NCBI GenBank assembly: GCA_003674045.1
Contig: PENC01000001.1
Location: 620,001 to 684,000 of the forward strand
DNA length: 64,000 nt
Direction: 5' to 3'
From: Streptomyces griseocarneus
GTDB lineage: Bacteria > Actinomycetota > Actinomycetes > Streptomycetales > Streptomycetaceae
Shown here: piece by piece, positions 49,664 through 58,461 of the stretch
Layout: every line of letters starts with the position of its first letter
Position numbering within the stretch: the stretch's first letter is position 1
The notes under the pieces: generated by a model
The model's database searches: none
Seen by the model: the letters and a program-made list of their open reading frames with translations, nothing else
Told to the model about the DNA's origin: nothing
Program-made: the position numbers and the translations under genes

Positions 49664-52150
49664 ATGCAGGCACGACGAGGGGAGTCGTCCGTGGGCGGGA
49701 CCACAGTCGGAAGCACCTTGGTGCAGAGCGACCAAAGAGGGGCGCCACCCTTCCCGGCACCGGGGCACGGGGGCAAGGTGGCGGCGCGCGGTGACGGCCC
49801 GCCACCCGCGCTCCCCGCGTCCGGCACTGCCGCCGAGCTGCCAGGACCGCGCCTCGGGGCCGCCCGCGTCCGCCTCGTCTTCTTCGGCCTGATGCTCGCG
49901 CTGCTGCTCGCGGCGCTCGACCAGACCATCGTCGCCACCGCCCTCCCGAAGATCGTCGGAGAGCTGCACGGCCTCGACCGGATGTCCTGGGCGGTCACCG
50001 CCTATCTGCTGAGCTCCACCGCCGTCCTGCCGGTCTACGGGAAACTCGGCGACCTCTGCGGCCGCAAGGGCGTCTTCCTCTTCTCGATCGCCGTCTTCGT
50101 CGTGGGCTCCGCGCTCGCGGGCCACTCCGGCACCATGGACGAGCTCATCGCCTACCGCGCCGTCCAGGGAGTCGGCGGCGGCGGGCTGATGATCGGCGTC
50201 CAGGCGATCATCGCGGACATCGTCCCGCCCCGGGAACGCGGCCGCTTCATGGGGGTCATCGGCGCCGCCTTCGGGCTCGCCTCCGTCGCGGGCCCCCTGC
50301 TCGGCGGCTTCTTCACCGACCACGCCTCCTGGCGCTGGTGCTTCTACCTCAACATCCCGGTCGGGCTCGTCACCTTCCTCGTCGTCGCGCCGGTCCTCAA
50401 GCTCCCCGCGCCCGCCCGCAGGGCCCGCTTCGACGCCCTCGGCGCGCTGCTGCTCGTGGCCTTCTCGACCTGCCTGGTGCTGCTCACCACCTGGGGCGGC
50501 ACCGAGTACGAGTGGCGGTCCCGCGTCATCCTGGGGCTCGCCTGCGGCGCGCTCGGCACGGCCCTGCTCTTCGTCGTGGTCGAGCACCTCGCGGCCGAAC
50601 CGCTGATCCCGCCGCATCTGTTCCGGGACCGGATCTTCAACGTCACCGGCGCCGTCGGCGCGATCATGGGCGTCGGGCTGTTCGGCGCCGCCAGCTATCT
50701 GCCGACCTTTCTGCAGATGGTCGACGGGGCCGACGCCACCGAGTCGGGGCTGCTGATGCTGCCGATGATGGGCGGCGTCGTCCTCGCCTCCCTCGTCGCC
50801 GGACAGCTCATCAGCCGCACGGGCCGCTACAAGCCCTTTCCCCTCATCGGCGGCGCCCTCTCCGCGACGGGCATGTACCTCCTCGCCCACCTCGACACGG
50901 ACACCCCGTGGACGGCCTACAGCCTCTGGATGGCGATCCTCGGCATCGGTATCGGGCTCACCCTGCCCGTGCTCGTCCTCGCCGTGCAGAACTCCGTCGA
51001 CCCCGCCGACCTGGGCACCGCGACGAGCGCCAACAACTACTTCCGGCAGATCGGCGGTTCGGTCGGCGCTGCCGTCTTCGGCGCGCTCTTCGCCCGCCGC
51101 CTCGCGGAGCGGCTGCGGGACGAACTGCCGGCGCGCGCGGGCCTGCCCCCGGCCGACTCGATCACCCCGCAGCTGGTGCACGCCCTGCCCCCCACGGTCC
51201 GCGACGGCTACGTACGGGCCTACGCGGACGCCATGCCGCGGATCTTCCTCTACCTCGTGCCGGTGCTCGTCCTCGGCTTTCTGCTCGCCTTCCTGCTGAA
51301 AGAGAAACCCCTGGTGTCCCACAACGGTTCCGAAGCCCCCGTCATCCCGTCCGCGCGCCCCGAACCCCAGGACGGCCCGGCGCCCTTCGTCCCCGGCATC
51401 CCCGTGACGGGCACCGTCCAGCACCCCGACGGCACCACCGTGCCGCGCGCCGCGCTCACCCTCATCGACGTCCGCGGCCAGCAGATCGGGCGCGGCGCGA
51501 GCGGGGAGGACGGGCGCTACGCGCTCAGCACGCCGGGCACCGGCTCGTACGTGCTCATCGCCGCCGCGGGCGGTCACCAGCCGCAGGCCGTCACCGTCAC
51601 CGTGGGCGAGCGGCCGGTCGAGCTCGACGTGGTGCTCGGCGGCGCCGGGCGCCTCGCGGGCACCGTCCTCACCCCCGACGGCAACCATGTGCGGGACGCG
51701 CTCGTCACCCTGACCAATGTGCACGGCGAGGTCGTCTCCACCACCCGCACCGGCCGCGAGGGCTGCTACGTCATCTCGGAGCTGGTCGCCGGGGAGTACA
51801 CCCTCGCCGCCAGCGCCCCCGCCTTCCGGCCCGCGGCGCTGCCGGTGACCGTCCAGTCCTGCCGCGAGACCCGGCAGGACATCGAGCTCGCGGGCGGCGC
51901 GGTGCTGCGCGGCATCGTCCGGGCGACCGGCGGACGGCCCGTGGAGGACGCCCGCGTCACCCTCCTGGACGCGGCGGGCAACGTGGTCGACTCGGCGGCC
52001 ACCGGAGCGGACGGGGCGTTCCGCTTCGTGGACCTGTCCGCGGGGGAGTACACCGTCATCGCGGCGGGCTACCCGCCGGTGGCCACCGTCCTCCAGGTCG
52101 CCGGCGGCGGCCGCACGGAACGTGACCTCCAACTGGGCCACGCGGACTGA
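49664..52150 (+). CDS. DHA2 (14-TM) MFS exporter fused to carboxypeptidase-regulatory-like repeats
   Basis: 828 aa from ATG 49664 (AAAGGG upstream); a GTG at 49691 with AGGGGAG is an alternative. Residues about 65-560 are an EmrB/QacA-type exporter: LDQTIVATALPKIVGEL (motif D1), GKLGDLCGRKGVFL (motif A), RAVQGVGGGGLMIG and GPLLGGFFTDHASWRWCFYLNIP (motif C). After the last helix come three repeats of about 80 residues that look like carboxypeptidase-regulatory/transthyretin-like beta domains (TGTVQHPDGTTVPRAALTLID; AGTVLTPDGNHVRDALVTL; RGIVRATGGRPVEDARVTLLD). The tail location depends on the topology and is unknown. Confidence 0.88.
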   Translation: MQARRGESSVGGTTVGSTLVQSDQRGAPPFPAPGHGGKVAARGDGPPPALPASGTAAELPGPRLGAARVRLVFFGLMLALLLAALDQTIVATALPKIVGELHGLDRMSWAVTAYLLSSTAVLPVYGKLGDLCGRKGVFLFSIAVFVVGSALAGHSGTMDELIAYRAVQGVGGGGLMIGVQAIIADIVPPRERGRFMGVIGAAFGLASVAGPLLGGFFTDHASWRWCFYLNIPVGLVTFLVVAPVLKLPAPARRARFDALGALLLVAFSTCLVLLTTWGGTEYEWRSRVILGLACGALGTALLFVVVEHLAAEPLIPPHLFRDRIFNVTGAVGAIMGVGLFGAASYLPTFLQMVDGADATESGLLMLPMMGGVVLASLVAGQLISRTGRYKPFPLIGGALSATGMYLLAHLDTDTPWTAYSLWMAILGIGIGLTLPVLVLAVQNSVDPADLGTATSANNYFRQIGGSVGAAVFGALFARRLAERLRDELPARAGLPPADSITPQLVHALPPTVRDGYVRAYADAMPRIFLYLVPVLVLGFLLAFLLKEKPLVSHNGSEAPVIPSARPEPQDGPAPFVPGIPVTGTVQHPDGTTVPRAALTLIDVRGQQIGRGASGEDGRYALSTPGTGSYVLIAAAGGHQPQAVTVTVGERPVELDVVLGGAGRLAGTVLTPDGNHVRDALVTLTNVHGEVVSTTRTGREGCYVISELVAGEYTLAASAPAFRPAALPVTVQSCRETRQDIELAGGAVLRGIVRATGGRPVEDARVTLLDAAGNVVDSAATGADGAFRFVDLSAGEYTVIAAGYPPVATVLQVAGGGRTERDLQLGHAD

Positions 52151-52177
52151 CCCCCGGGGAGCCGGGAAGCGCGAGCC

Positions 52178-52891
52178 CTACGCCGGGTTCGCGCTGTCGC
52201 CGTCGAGGAGCAGCTGCGGCACCTGCGAGAAGGCCCACCCGTCACCCGTCCGTACGAACACCCACACCAGGTCGAACCGGTCGTCCGGCCAGGCGTGCGG
52301 GGGCGCGGGGCGTACCGTCCCGAGGCCCTTCACGATCGTGTGGATCGCGTGGTGCTCCCAGGACACCAGCGTGCGGCCCCGGCGCCCGCGGAGTTCCTTG
52401 GCCAGCGCCGCCTCGTCCCCGGTGAGGTACTTCAGGTTCGCCCGCACCTTCAGCTTCGCGGCCACCGGCGCCACCGTCTCGCTGGGGCGCAGCCCCTTCT
52501 CGCCCGGGTGGGGCCCGGCGGCGTAGACGGCGTCCGGCCGCTGGAGGCCCTTGCGCAGCGGGGTGCCGCCGTCCGGGGCGAACAGGCCCACCAGCGCGCC
52601 CGCCCGCTGCCAGCCGCGCACGAGCAGGGCGTGGACGTTCTGCTCGCCCTCCTCGGTGACGCCGAAGGGCGCCTTCTTCCCGTTCTCGTCGGGCTTCTCG
52701 CCATGCCGGATGATCATGATCGTGTCGGCTCCGGGCGCCGCCTCGGCACCGGGCGTCCCGGAGGCCGACGCCGAGGCCTTGCTCCCGCTCCTGCCGCACG
52801 CGGTCGCGAAGGCTCCGGCGGCGGTCACCGCGCCGCCCAGAGTGATCATCCGCAGCAGGGCGCGGCGTGGTGCCGCCGAGGCCTGGTCCAT
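52178..52891 (-). CDS. Histidine-phosphatase-superfamily lipoprotein
   Basis: 237 aa. The N-terminus has twin arginines (PRRALLRM), a hydrophobic core and a lipobox-like FATAC with Cys32, so Tat export and lipid anchoring are likely. The RHG signature follows (IMIIRHGEKPDENG). The second His region is SWEHHAIHTIV (EHH, the usual partner). It should act on phosphate esters outside the membrane; specificity is unknown. It is divergent from the carboxylesterase gene and converges with the MFS gene. Confidence 0.85.
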   Translation of the reverse strand: MDQASAAPRRALLRMITLGGAVTAAGAFATACGRSGSKASASASGTPGAEAAPGADTIMIIRHGEKPDENGKKAPFGVTEEGEQNVHALLVRGWQRAGALVGLFAPDGGTPLRKGLQRPDAVYAAGPHPGEKGLRPSETVAPVAAKLKVRANLKYLTGDEAALAKELRGRRGRTLVSWEHHAIHTIVKGLGTVRPAPPHAWPDDRFDLVWVFVRTGDGWAFSQVPQLLLDGDSANPA

Positions 52892-53058
52892 CTGTCTGCT
52901 CCTCCCGCAGGGGGCGCGCCCGTCGTGCGCGCGCCGTCATGGTCATCTGTACCCCGGATTCCTCCGGAGGGGTGATGGCCCGGGGTGGCGGTTTCCCGGA
53001 AGCTGGACGAGATTTGGTGCAGTCCATGGGCTTCGGGGCCGATACGGGAGGGGACCTG

Positions 53059-54675
53059 GTGTTCCGCAAGGGGCAAGGACGCGGGCTGAGGCACTGTCAC
53101 CACGCCGTCGTCACGGCGGTCGCGGCACTGCTGTGCGCGGGTGCCCTCGCGATACCCGCTCCCGCCCGCGCCGGCGGCGAGGAATGCGCCGCCCGGACGT
53201 CGCTGGGCGCCGTCCGCGGTGCCGCCGGGGACGCCGTGTGCGCGTATCTCGGCGTGCCCTACGCGGCTCCGCCCACCGGGGCCCTGCGCTTCAGACCACC
53301 GGCGCCGCCCGAGCCCTGGCAGGGCACCCTCCCGGCGGACCGGCCGAAGCCGCCCTGCCCGCAGGACCTCACCGACGGGGACGGCACCGGCGTCGAGGAC
53401 TGTCTGCACGTCAACGTGTGGTCCCCGCGCACGCCCGGTACGCACAAGCCCGTCATGGTCTTCCTGCACGGCGGGGAGGACGTCTACGAGTCGGCCGGCG
53501 ACGCCCTCGACGACGGCGCGGCCCTGGCCGCGCGCGGCGACGCGGTCGTGGTCTCCGCCGACTACCGCCTGGGCATCCTCGGCTGGACCGAGCTCGGTGC
53601 CCTGGACAGCGCGTACGCGGGCTCGGGCAACAACGGCCTGCGTGACGAGATCGCCGCGCTCACCTGGGTGCGCGAGCAGATCCGCGGCTTCGGCGGCGAC
53701 CCGGGCAACGTCACCGTCTTCGGCCAGTCGGCGGGAGCCGTGGCCATCGACGCGCTCCTCGCCGGGGACCACCCCGAGCGGCTGTTCCGCCGCGCCGTCG
53801 TCGAGAGCGGCCCGCCGAACGCGGTGCACACCGCGCACTCGGCACAGGCCCACGCCGAGCGGGTCCTCCGGACCGGCGGCATCCGCCGCGTCGCGGACCT
53901 CGACGCCCTGACCACCCGGCAGATCCTGGAGCTCCAGAAGAAGGCGCGGACGGGCCTGCCGGGCCTGACCGGAGCCGTGTTCTTCACCCCGTACATCGAC
54001 GGGGCGCTCGTCCCCGGCCCCGTGCTCGACCGGATCGCCGCGGGCAGCGCCCGGCACGTCGACGTCCTGGTCGGCACCAACACCAACGAGACCGACTTCT
54101 GGGCCCTCTTCGACCCGGACCTGCTGAAGCTCCCGCTCCGCGCCTACCCGGGCTTCCCGCCCGAGCTCGCCGACCGCAAGCAGCGGATGTACGAGGTCTA
54201 CGCCGCGGACCGCCCCGGGCTGAGCGAGGGCCGCGTGGTCAACGCCATGCTCACCGACCAGGTCGAACGGCTGCCCGCGCTCCGGCTCGCCCAGGCCCAG
54301 GCCCGCTGGCGCCCCTCCTACGTCTACCAGTTCGACTGGCACGTCCCGTACGCGAGCGGCGTGCCGGACGCCCAGAACCTGGGCGCCATGCACCAGCTGG
54401 AGATGCCGTTCGTCTTCGGCAACCTCGACCTGCACTGGGTGCCGCGCGGCACCGCGACCGTCGAGGCCCAGCGGCCCGCCCTCACCCGCCTGGCCCACGC
54501 CATGATGGACTCCTGGACCGGGTTCGCCCGCCACGGCACCCCCGGCTGGCGCCCCTACCGGTCCCCGGAGCGCGCGACGCGGATCTGGGATCTCGACTCC
54601 CGTGTCGAGCGCGCCCCTCTCGACAACGAACGCGCCCTGTGGGACGGCTACCCCTTCCCCGCCGGGAACTCCTGA
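53059..54675 (+). CDS. Secreted type-B carboxylesterase
   Basis: 538 aa from GTG 53059 with GGGAGGGG upstream. A signal peptide ends near APARAGG. Typical type-B features: GVPYAAPPTGALRFRPP, EDCLHVNVWSP, the oxyanion VFLHGG and the nucleophile elbow FGQSAGAVA. The residue before the Ser is Gln instead of the usual Glu (GQSAG for GESAG). The acid and His are probably NTNETDFW and AMHQLEMPFVFGN. It hydrolyses carboxylic esters extracellularly. It is followed after 2 bases by a GlxA-type regulator, suggesting joint control. Confidence 0.9.
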   Translation: MFRKGQGRGLRHCHHAVVTAVAALLCAGALAIPAPARAGGEECAARTSLGAVRGAAGDAVCAYLGVPYAAPPTGALRFRPPAPPEPWQGTLPADRPKPPCPQDLTDGDGTGVEDCLHVNVWSPRTPGTHKPVMVFLHGGEDVYESAGDALDDGAALAARGDAVVVSADYRLGILGWTELGALDSAYAGSGNNGLRDEIAALTWVREQIRGFGGDPGNVTVFGQSAGAVAIDALLAGDHPERLFRRAVVESGPPNAVHTAHSAQAHAERVLRTGGIRRVADLDALTTRQILELQKKARTGLPGLTGAVFFTPYIDGALVPGPVLDRIAAGSARHVDVLVGTNTNETDFWALFDPDLLKLPLRAYPGFPPELADRKQRMYEVYAADRPGLSEGRVVNAMLTDQVERLPALRLAQAQARWRPSYVYQFDWHVPYASGVPDAQNLGAMHQLEMPFVFGNLDLHWVPRGTATVEAQRPALTRLAHAMMDSWTGFARHGTPGWRPYRSPERATRIWDLDSRVERAPLDNERALWDGYPFPAGNS

Positions 54676-54677
54676 CC

Positions 54678-55625
54678 ATGTCCCAGGTCGTCTTCCTGCT
54701 CGTCCCACGGCTGCACCTGCTGGACCTCGCCGGGCCCGCCCAGGTCTTCTCCACGGCCGCCGACCTCGGGCACCCGTGCGCCGTCCGTTACGTGGCCGAG
54801 CAGGAGGACGTCCCCACCGTGCAGGGGGTGACGCTCCGGGCGGCCGTCGTGTGGCCGCGGCTCGGCCCGGACGACCTCGTCGTCGTCCCCGGCTGGCGTC
54901 CCCGCGCCCCGGGGGAGGACGGCGCGCCCACGGCCGCGGCCCTGGGGCGGCTGCGCGCGCACCACGCGGCGGGCGGCACCGTCGCCGCTGTCTGCGCGGG
55001 CGCGGCGGCGCTCGGCAGGGCCGGGCTGCTCGACGGCCGCCGCTGCACCACCCACCACGACCTCCAGGACGAACTCGCCCTGCGGTACCCGCGGGCGAGG
55101 GTCGTGCGCGACGTGCTCTACGTCCTCGACGGCCGCGTCGCCACCTCCGCGGGCGTCGCCAGCGGCATCGACCTCGCGCTCCACCTCGTGGCCGTACGGC
55201 ACGGACCGGCCGTCGCGGCCCGCGTCGCGCGTTCGATGGCCGTCTACGCCCGTCCGAACGGTGACGAGCGGACGAGCGCGATGCTCCGGCATCGCGCCCA
55301 CCTCGACGAGGCGGTGCACCGGGCCCAGGACCTGATCGACGCCCGCTTCGCCGAGCGGCTCGGGCTCGCCGCGCTCGCCGCCGCGTGCGGCCTCGGCGAG
55401 CGCACCCTCACCCGCCGCTTCACGGCCGCCACGGGCCTGACCCCGCTCCGCTACCAGCAGGAACTCCGTGTCGAGCACGCCGAGCACCTCGTCGCCGAGG
55501 GTGTCACCGTCGAGGCGGCGGCCCGCGCGGCCGGCTTCCGGGACGCCCGGATGCTGCGCCGCCTGCGCGGGCGCGCGGTGGCGCGGGAGGGGACCGCCCG
55601 CACCACCGCGCCGGTCGACCGGTGA
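54678..55625 (+). CDS. GlxA-family AraC-type transcriptional regulator
   Basis: 315 aa. Residues 1-180 form a DJ-1/PfpI-like amidotransferase fold (VVFLLVPRLHLLDLAGPAQVF, VAAVCAGAAALGRAGLLDGR with the nucleophile-elbow Cys). Residues about 215-305 hold the AraC HTH pair (LGLAALAAACGLGERTLTRRFTAATGLTPLRYQQELRVEHAEHLV). The last recognition part is irregular: FRDARMLRRL stands where the usual FxxxxxFxRxFRRxxG block is expected, so the second HTH may be degenerate. It lies 2 bases after the carboxylesterase stop. Confidence 0.9.
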   Translation: MSQVVFLLVPRLHLLDLAGPAQVFSTAADLGHPCAVRYVAEQEDVPTVQGVTLRAAVVWPRLGPDDLVVVPGWRPRAPGEDGAPTAAALGRLRAHHAAGGTVAAVCAGAAALGRAGLLDGRRCTTHHDLQDELALRYPRARVVRDVLYVLDGRVATSAGVASGIDLALHLVAVRHGPAVAARVARSMAVYARPNGDERTSAMLRHRAHLDEAVHRAQDLIDARFAERLGLAALAAACGLGERTLTRRFTAATGLTPLRYQQELRVEHAEHLVAEGVTVEAAARAAGFRDARMLRRLRGRAVAREGTARTTAPVDR

Positions 55626-55644
55626 ACCGCCCGTGCCGGGCCGG

Positions 55645-56010
55645 TCAGCCGGCGAACCGCACGCTGCGGGCCGCGATGTTCCGGATCGCGGCGCGCGGCG
55701 CGAGCCCGCCCAGCAGCCGTGAGCAGTGGGTGTCCGCGTAGAAAGCGGCGCGGCTGTTCGTCCCGTTGACCATCCGCCGGACCGTCGCGTGCCGTCCGGT
55801 GAGGAGCTCCACGCACGTGCCCGCCTGCGGGTTGTCGGTGCGCTGCTGCACGGTCTCGCGGAGGCACACGATGCCCGCGGTGCCCGTGCCCTCCCTGCAT
55901 CGCTCGTAGTCCACGGTCAGCGTGCCGGTCGCGGCGCGTGCGTCCGGGCAGAGCGCGGTGAGCAGCAGCAGGACGGGCGCGACGGCGCCCACGGCGGTGC
56001 GGATACGCAT
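55645..56010 (-). CDS. Small secreted Cys-containing protein
   Basis: 121 aa. A signal peptide (1 to about 26, ARA-A) is followed by about 95 residues with four Cys (DYERC, GIVCL, GTCVEL, THCSRL), likely two disulphides. The sequence resembles small secreted hypothetical proteins of streptomycetes; I recognise no function. It converges on the GlxA gene and is not obviously in an operon. Confidence 0.75.
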   Translation of the reverse strand: MRIRTAVGAVAPVLLLLTALCPDARAATGTLTVDYERCREGTGTAGIVCLRETVQQRTDNPQAGTCVELLTGRHATVRRMVNGTNSRAAFYADTHCSRLLGGLAPRAAIRNIAARSVRFAG

Positions 56011-56167
56011 CGGTGATTCCTTCGATTCCTTCGTGAAGCGGTGGACTTCGGCGCGTACCAGCTATCCATGAGGCCGCCGTGCCCCAGGGGATTCACTCGT
56101 CGGTGGGCGCTGCCCGGGCCGGAGGGTACGGGACGCCGGGACGTGAGGGGAAGCAGGGTGGTGGCCC

Positions 56168-56186
56168 TGTGGAAAAGTTGTCCACA
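56168..56186. promoter_or_regulatory. Inverted pair of DnaA-box-like sequences
   Basis: TGTGGAAAAGTTGTCCACA. The right half is an exact TTGTCCACA, the preferred Streptomyces DnaA box. The left half reads TTTTCCACA on the other strand. The pair lies 40 bases upstream of the M55 peptidase start. A single TTTTCCACA also occurs at 25077-25085. Chance occurrence cannot be excluded. Confidence 0.45.
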
Positions 56187-56226
56187 CCCCCGTGCGCACG
56201 GCCCGAGCCTGCGATATCACTGACGC

Positions 56227-57063
56227 ATGGTGAAGATCCTGATCTCCGCGGACATGGAAGGTGCCACCGGTGTCACCTGGCCGGCGGACGTGCTGCCCGG
56301 CACCCCGCAATGGGAGCGGTGCCGTCACCTGTTCACCTCCGACGTGAGCGCGGCGATCGCCGGGTTCTTCGACGGCGGTGCCGACGAGGTCCTCGTCAAC
56401 GAGGCGCACTGGAGCATGCGCAATCTCCTGCTGGAGAAGCTGGACGAGCGGGCCCAGATGCTCACCGGCAAGCACAAGACCCTGAGCATGGTCGAGGGCG
56501 TCCAGCACGGCGACGTCGACGGCATCGCCTTCGTCGGCTACCACGCGGCCGCGGGTGCCGAGGGCGTCCTCGCGCACACCTACCTCGCCAACCAGCTCAC
56601 CGGCGTATGGGTGGACGGCAGGCGCGCCAGCGAGGGGTTGCTCAACTCTCTGGTCGTCGCGGAATACGGTGTGCCAGTGGTGCTGGTGACCGGAGACGAC
56701 CGGACCTGCGAGGACGCCAAGGGCTATGCCCCCGGGGCCCGTTCGGTCGCGGTCAAGGACTACGTCTCGCGGTACGCGGCCGTGTGCCGGACCCCCGCGC
56801 GCACGGCACGGCAGATCCGGGCCGCCGCCAGGGAGGCCGTCCCGCTCGCGGAGCGGCACGAGCCGCGCCGCGGCGGGCCGTTCACCATGGAGCTGGAATT
56901 CGACGCCGAGCACCTCGCCGGGGCCGCGACCTGCGTCCCCGGCGTCGAGCAGAGCGGCGAGCGGCGGGTCGCCTACACCACACCGACCATGTACGAGGGC
57001 ATTCGCTGCTTCAAAGCGGTCACGACCGTCGTGTCGGCCGCCGTGGAGGAAGAGTATGGCTGA
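56227..57063 (+). CDS. M55-family D-aminopeptidase (DppA-like)
   Basis: 278 aa, normal for DppA. Zinc ligands of the family are in place: D9 and E11 in ISADMEG, H61 in NEAHWSM, H106 in VGYHA and H117 in LAHTYLANQL. M55 enzymes are cytosolic decameric zinc peptidases that free N-terminal D-amino acids, as from cell-wall-derived peptides. No clear ribosome site stands before ATG 56227. The gene overlaps the M20 peptidase gene by 8 bases. Confidence 0.9.
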   Translation: MVKILISADMEGATGVTWPADVLPGTPQWERCRHLFTSDVSAAIAGFFDGGADEVLVNEAHWSMRNLLLEKLDERAQMLTGKHKTLSMVEGVQHGDVDGIAFVGYHAAAGAEGVLAHTYLANQLTGVWVDGRRASEGLLNSLVVAEYGVPVVLVTGDDRTCEDAKGYAPGARSVAVKDYVSRYAAVCRTPARTARQIRAAAREAVPLAERHEPRRGGPFTMELEFDAEHLAGAATCVPGVEQSGERRVAYTTPTMYEGIRCFKAVTTVVSAAVEEEYG

Positions 57064-58393
57064 CACCGGAGTGGAGCGGATCGACGGACGGGCACTGGAC
57101 GAGGCGGTGCGCTTCACCTCGGAGCTGATCCGCATCGACACCACCAACCGCGGCGGCGGGGACTGCCGGGAGCGCCCGGCCGCCGAGTACGTCGCCGAGC
57201 GGCTGGCGGAGGCGGGCGTCGAGCCCGTCCTGCTGGAGAAGGAGCCGGGGCGCACGAACGTCGTCGCCCGCATCGAGGGCAGCGATCCGCACGCCGACGC
57301 CCTCCTCGTCCACGGGCACCTCGACGTGGTGCCCGCCGAGCCCGCCGACTGGTCCGTCCATCCCTTCTCCGGTGAGGTGCGCGACGGCGTCGTGTGGGGC
57401 CGGGGCGCGATCGACATGAAGAACACGGACGCGATGCTGCTGGCCGTCGTCCGGGCCTGGGCCCGCGCCGGGGTCCGGCCGCGCCGCGACATCGTGCTGG
57501 CCTACACCGCCGACGAGGAGGACACCGGCATCGTCGGCTCCGGCTTCCTCGCCGCCGAGCACCCCGGCCTGTTCGAGGGCTGCACGCAGGGCGTCGGCGA
57601 GTCCGGCGGCTACACCTTCCACGCCGGGCCCGGCCTGCGGATCTACCCGGTGGCGGCGGGGGAGCGCGGCACGGCCTGGCTCCGCCTGACCGCCCGCGGC
57701 ACCGCGGGCCACGGCTCCAAGGTCAACAAGGAGAACGCGGTCCAGGCGCTCTCCGCCGCCGTCGCCCGCCTCGGGGCGTACGAATGGCCGGTGCGGCTCA
57801 CCCCGGTCGTCCGCGCCTCGCTGACCGAGATCGCCGCGCTGCACGGCATCGACGCCGACCCGGACGACCCCGACTTCGACGCGGACCGCCTCCTGCGCAA
57901 GCTCGGGCCCGCCGCGGCCCTGCTCGCGCCGATCCTGCGCAACAGCAGCAACCCGACGATGCTGGAGGCGGGCTACAAGGTCAATGTCATCCCGGGCCTG
58001 GCCGTCGGCCATGTGGACGGCAGGACCGTGCCCGGCGGCGAGGAGGAGTTCGCCGAGACCGTCGACCGGCTCACCGGGCCCGACGTGGACTGGGAGTACT
58101 ACCACCGCTACGAGGCGCTCCAGGCCCCCGTCGCCTCCCCGCTGTTCGCGAAGATGCGTGCCGCCCTCGAACGCTTCGACCCGGAAGGGCACGTGGTGCC
58201 GTACTGCATGTCCGGCGGCACGGACGCCAAGCAGTTCTCCCGGCTGGGCATCGTCGGTTACGGCTTCTCCCCGGTCAGGCTGCCGCCCGGCATCGAGTAC
58301 GGAACGCTCTTCCACGGCGTCGACGAACGGGTGCCCGCCGACGGCCTGCACTTCGGGGTCCGGGTGCTCGACCACTTCCTGATGGACCCCTGA
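57056..58393 (+). CDS. M20-family metallopeptidase/deacylase
   Basis: 445 aa. M20 di-zinc motifs: HGHLDVVPAEPADW, GRGAIDMKN, TADEEDTGIVGS (Glu-Glu) and the C-terminal LFHGVDERV (His). A dimerisation (bacterial exopeptidase) insert lies at about 200-330. It probably splits dipeptides or N-acyl amino acids. It overlaps the M55 gene by 8 bases and precedes the S9 gene by 68 bases, forming a peptide-catabolic run. Confidence 0.92.
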   Translation: MADTGVERIDGRALDEAVRFTSELIRIDTTNRGGGDCRERPAAEYVAERLAEAGVEPVLLEKEPGRTNVVARIEGSDPHADALLVHGHLDVVPAEPADWSVHPFSGEVRDGVVWGRGAIDMKNTDAMLLAVVRAWARAGVRPRRDIVLAYTADEEDTGIVGSGFLAAEHPGLFEGCTQGVGESGGYTFHAGPGLRIYPVAAGERGTAWLRLTARGTAGHGSKVNKENAVQALSAAVARLGAYEWPVRLTPVVRASLTEIAALHGIDADPDDPDFDADRLLRKLGPAAALLAPILRNSSNPTMLEAGYKVNVIPGLAVGHVDGRTVPGGEEEFAETVDRLTGPDVDWEYYHRYEALQAPVASPLFAKMRAALERFDPEGHVVPYCMSGGTDAKQFSRLGIVGYGFSPVRLPPGIEYGTLFHGVDERVPADGLHFGVRVLDHFLMDP

Positions 58394-58461
58394 AACCCCG
58401 TTCCTCCGGTCCCCTTACGTCCCGATTACGTCCCGACCCTTACCGAGGAGATGTGACAAGC

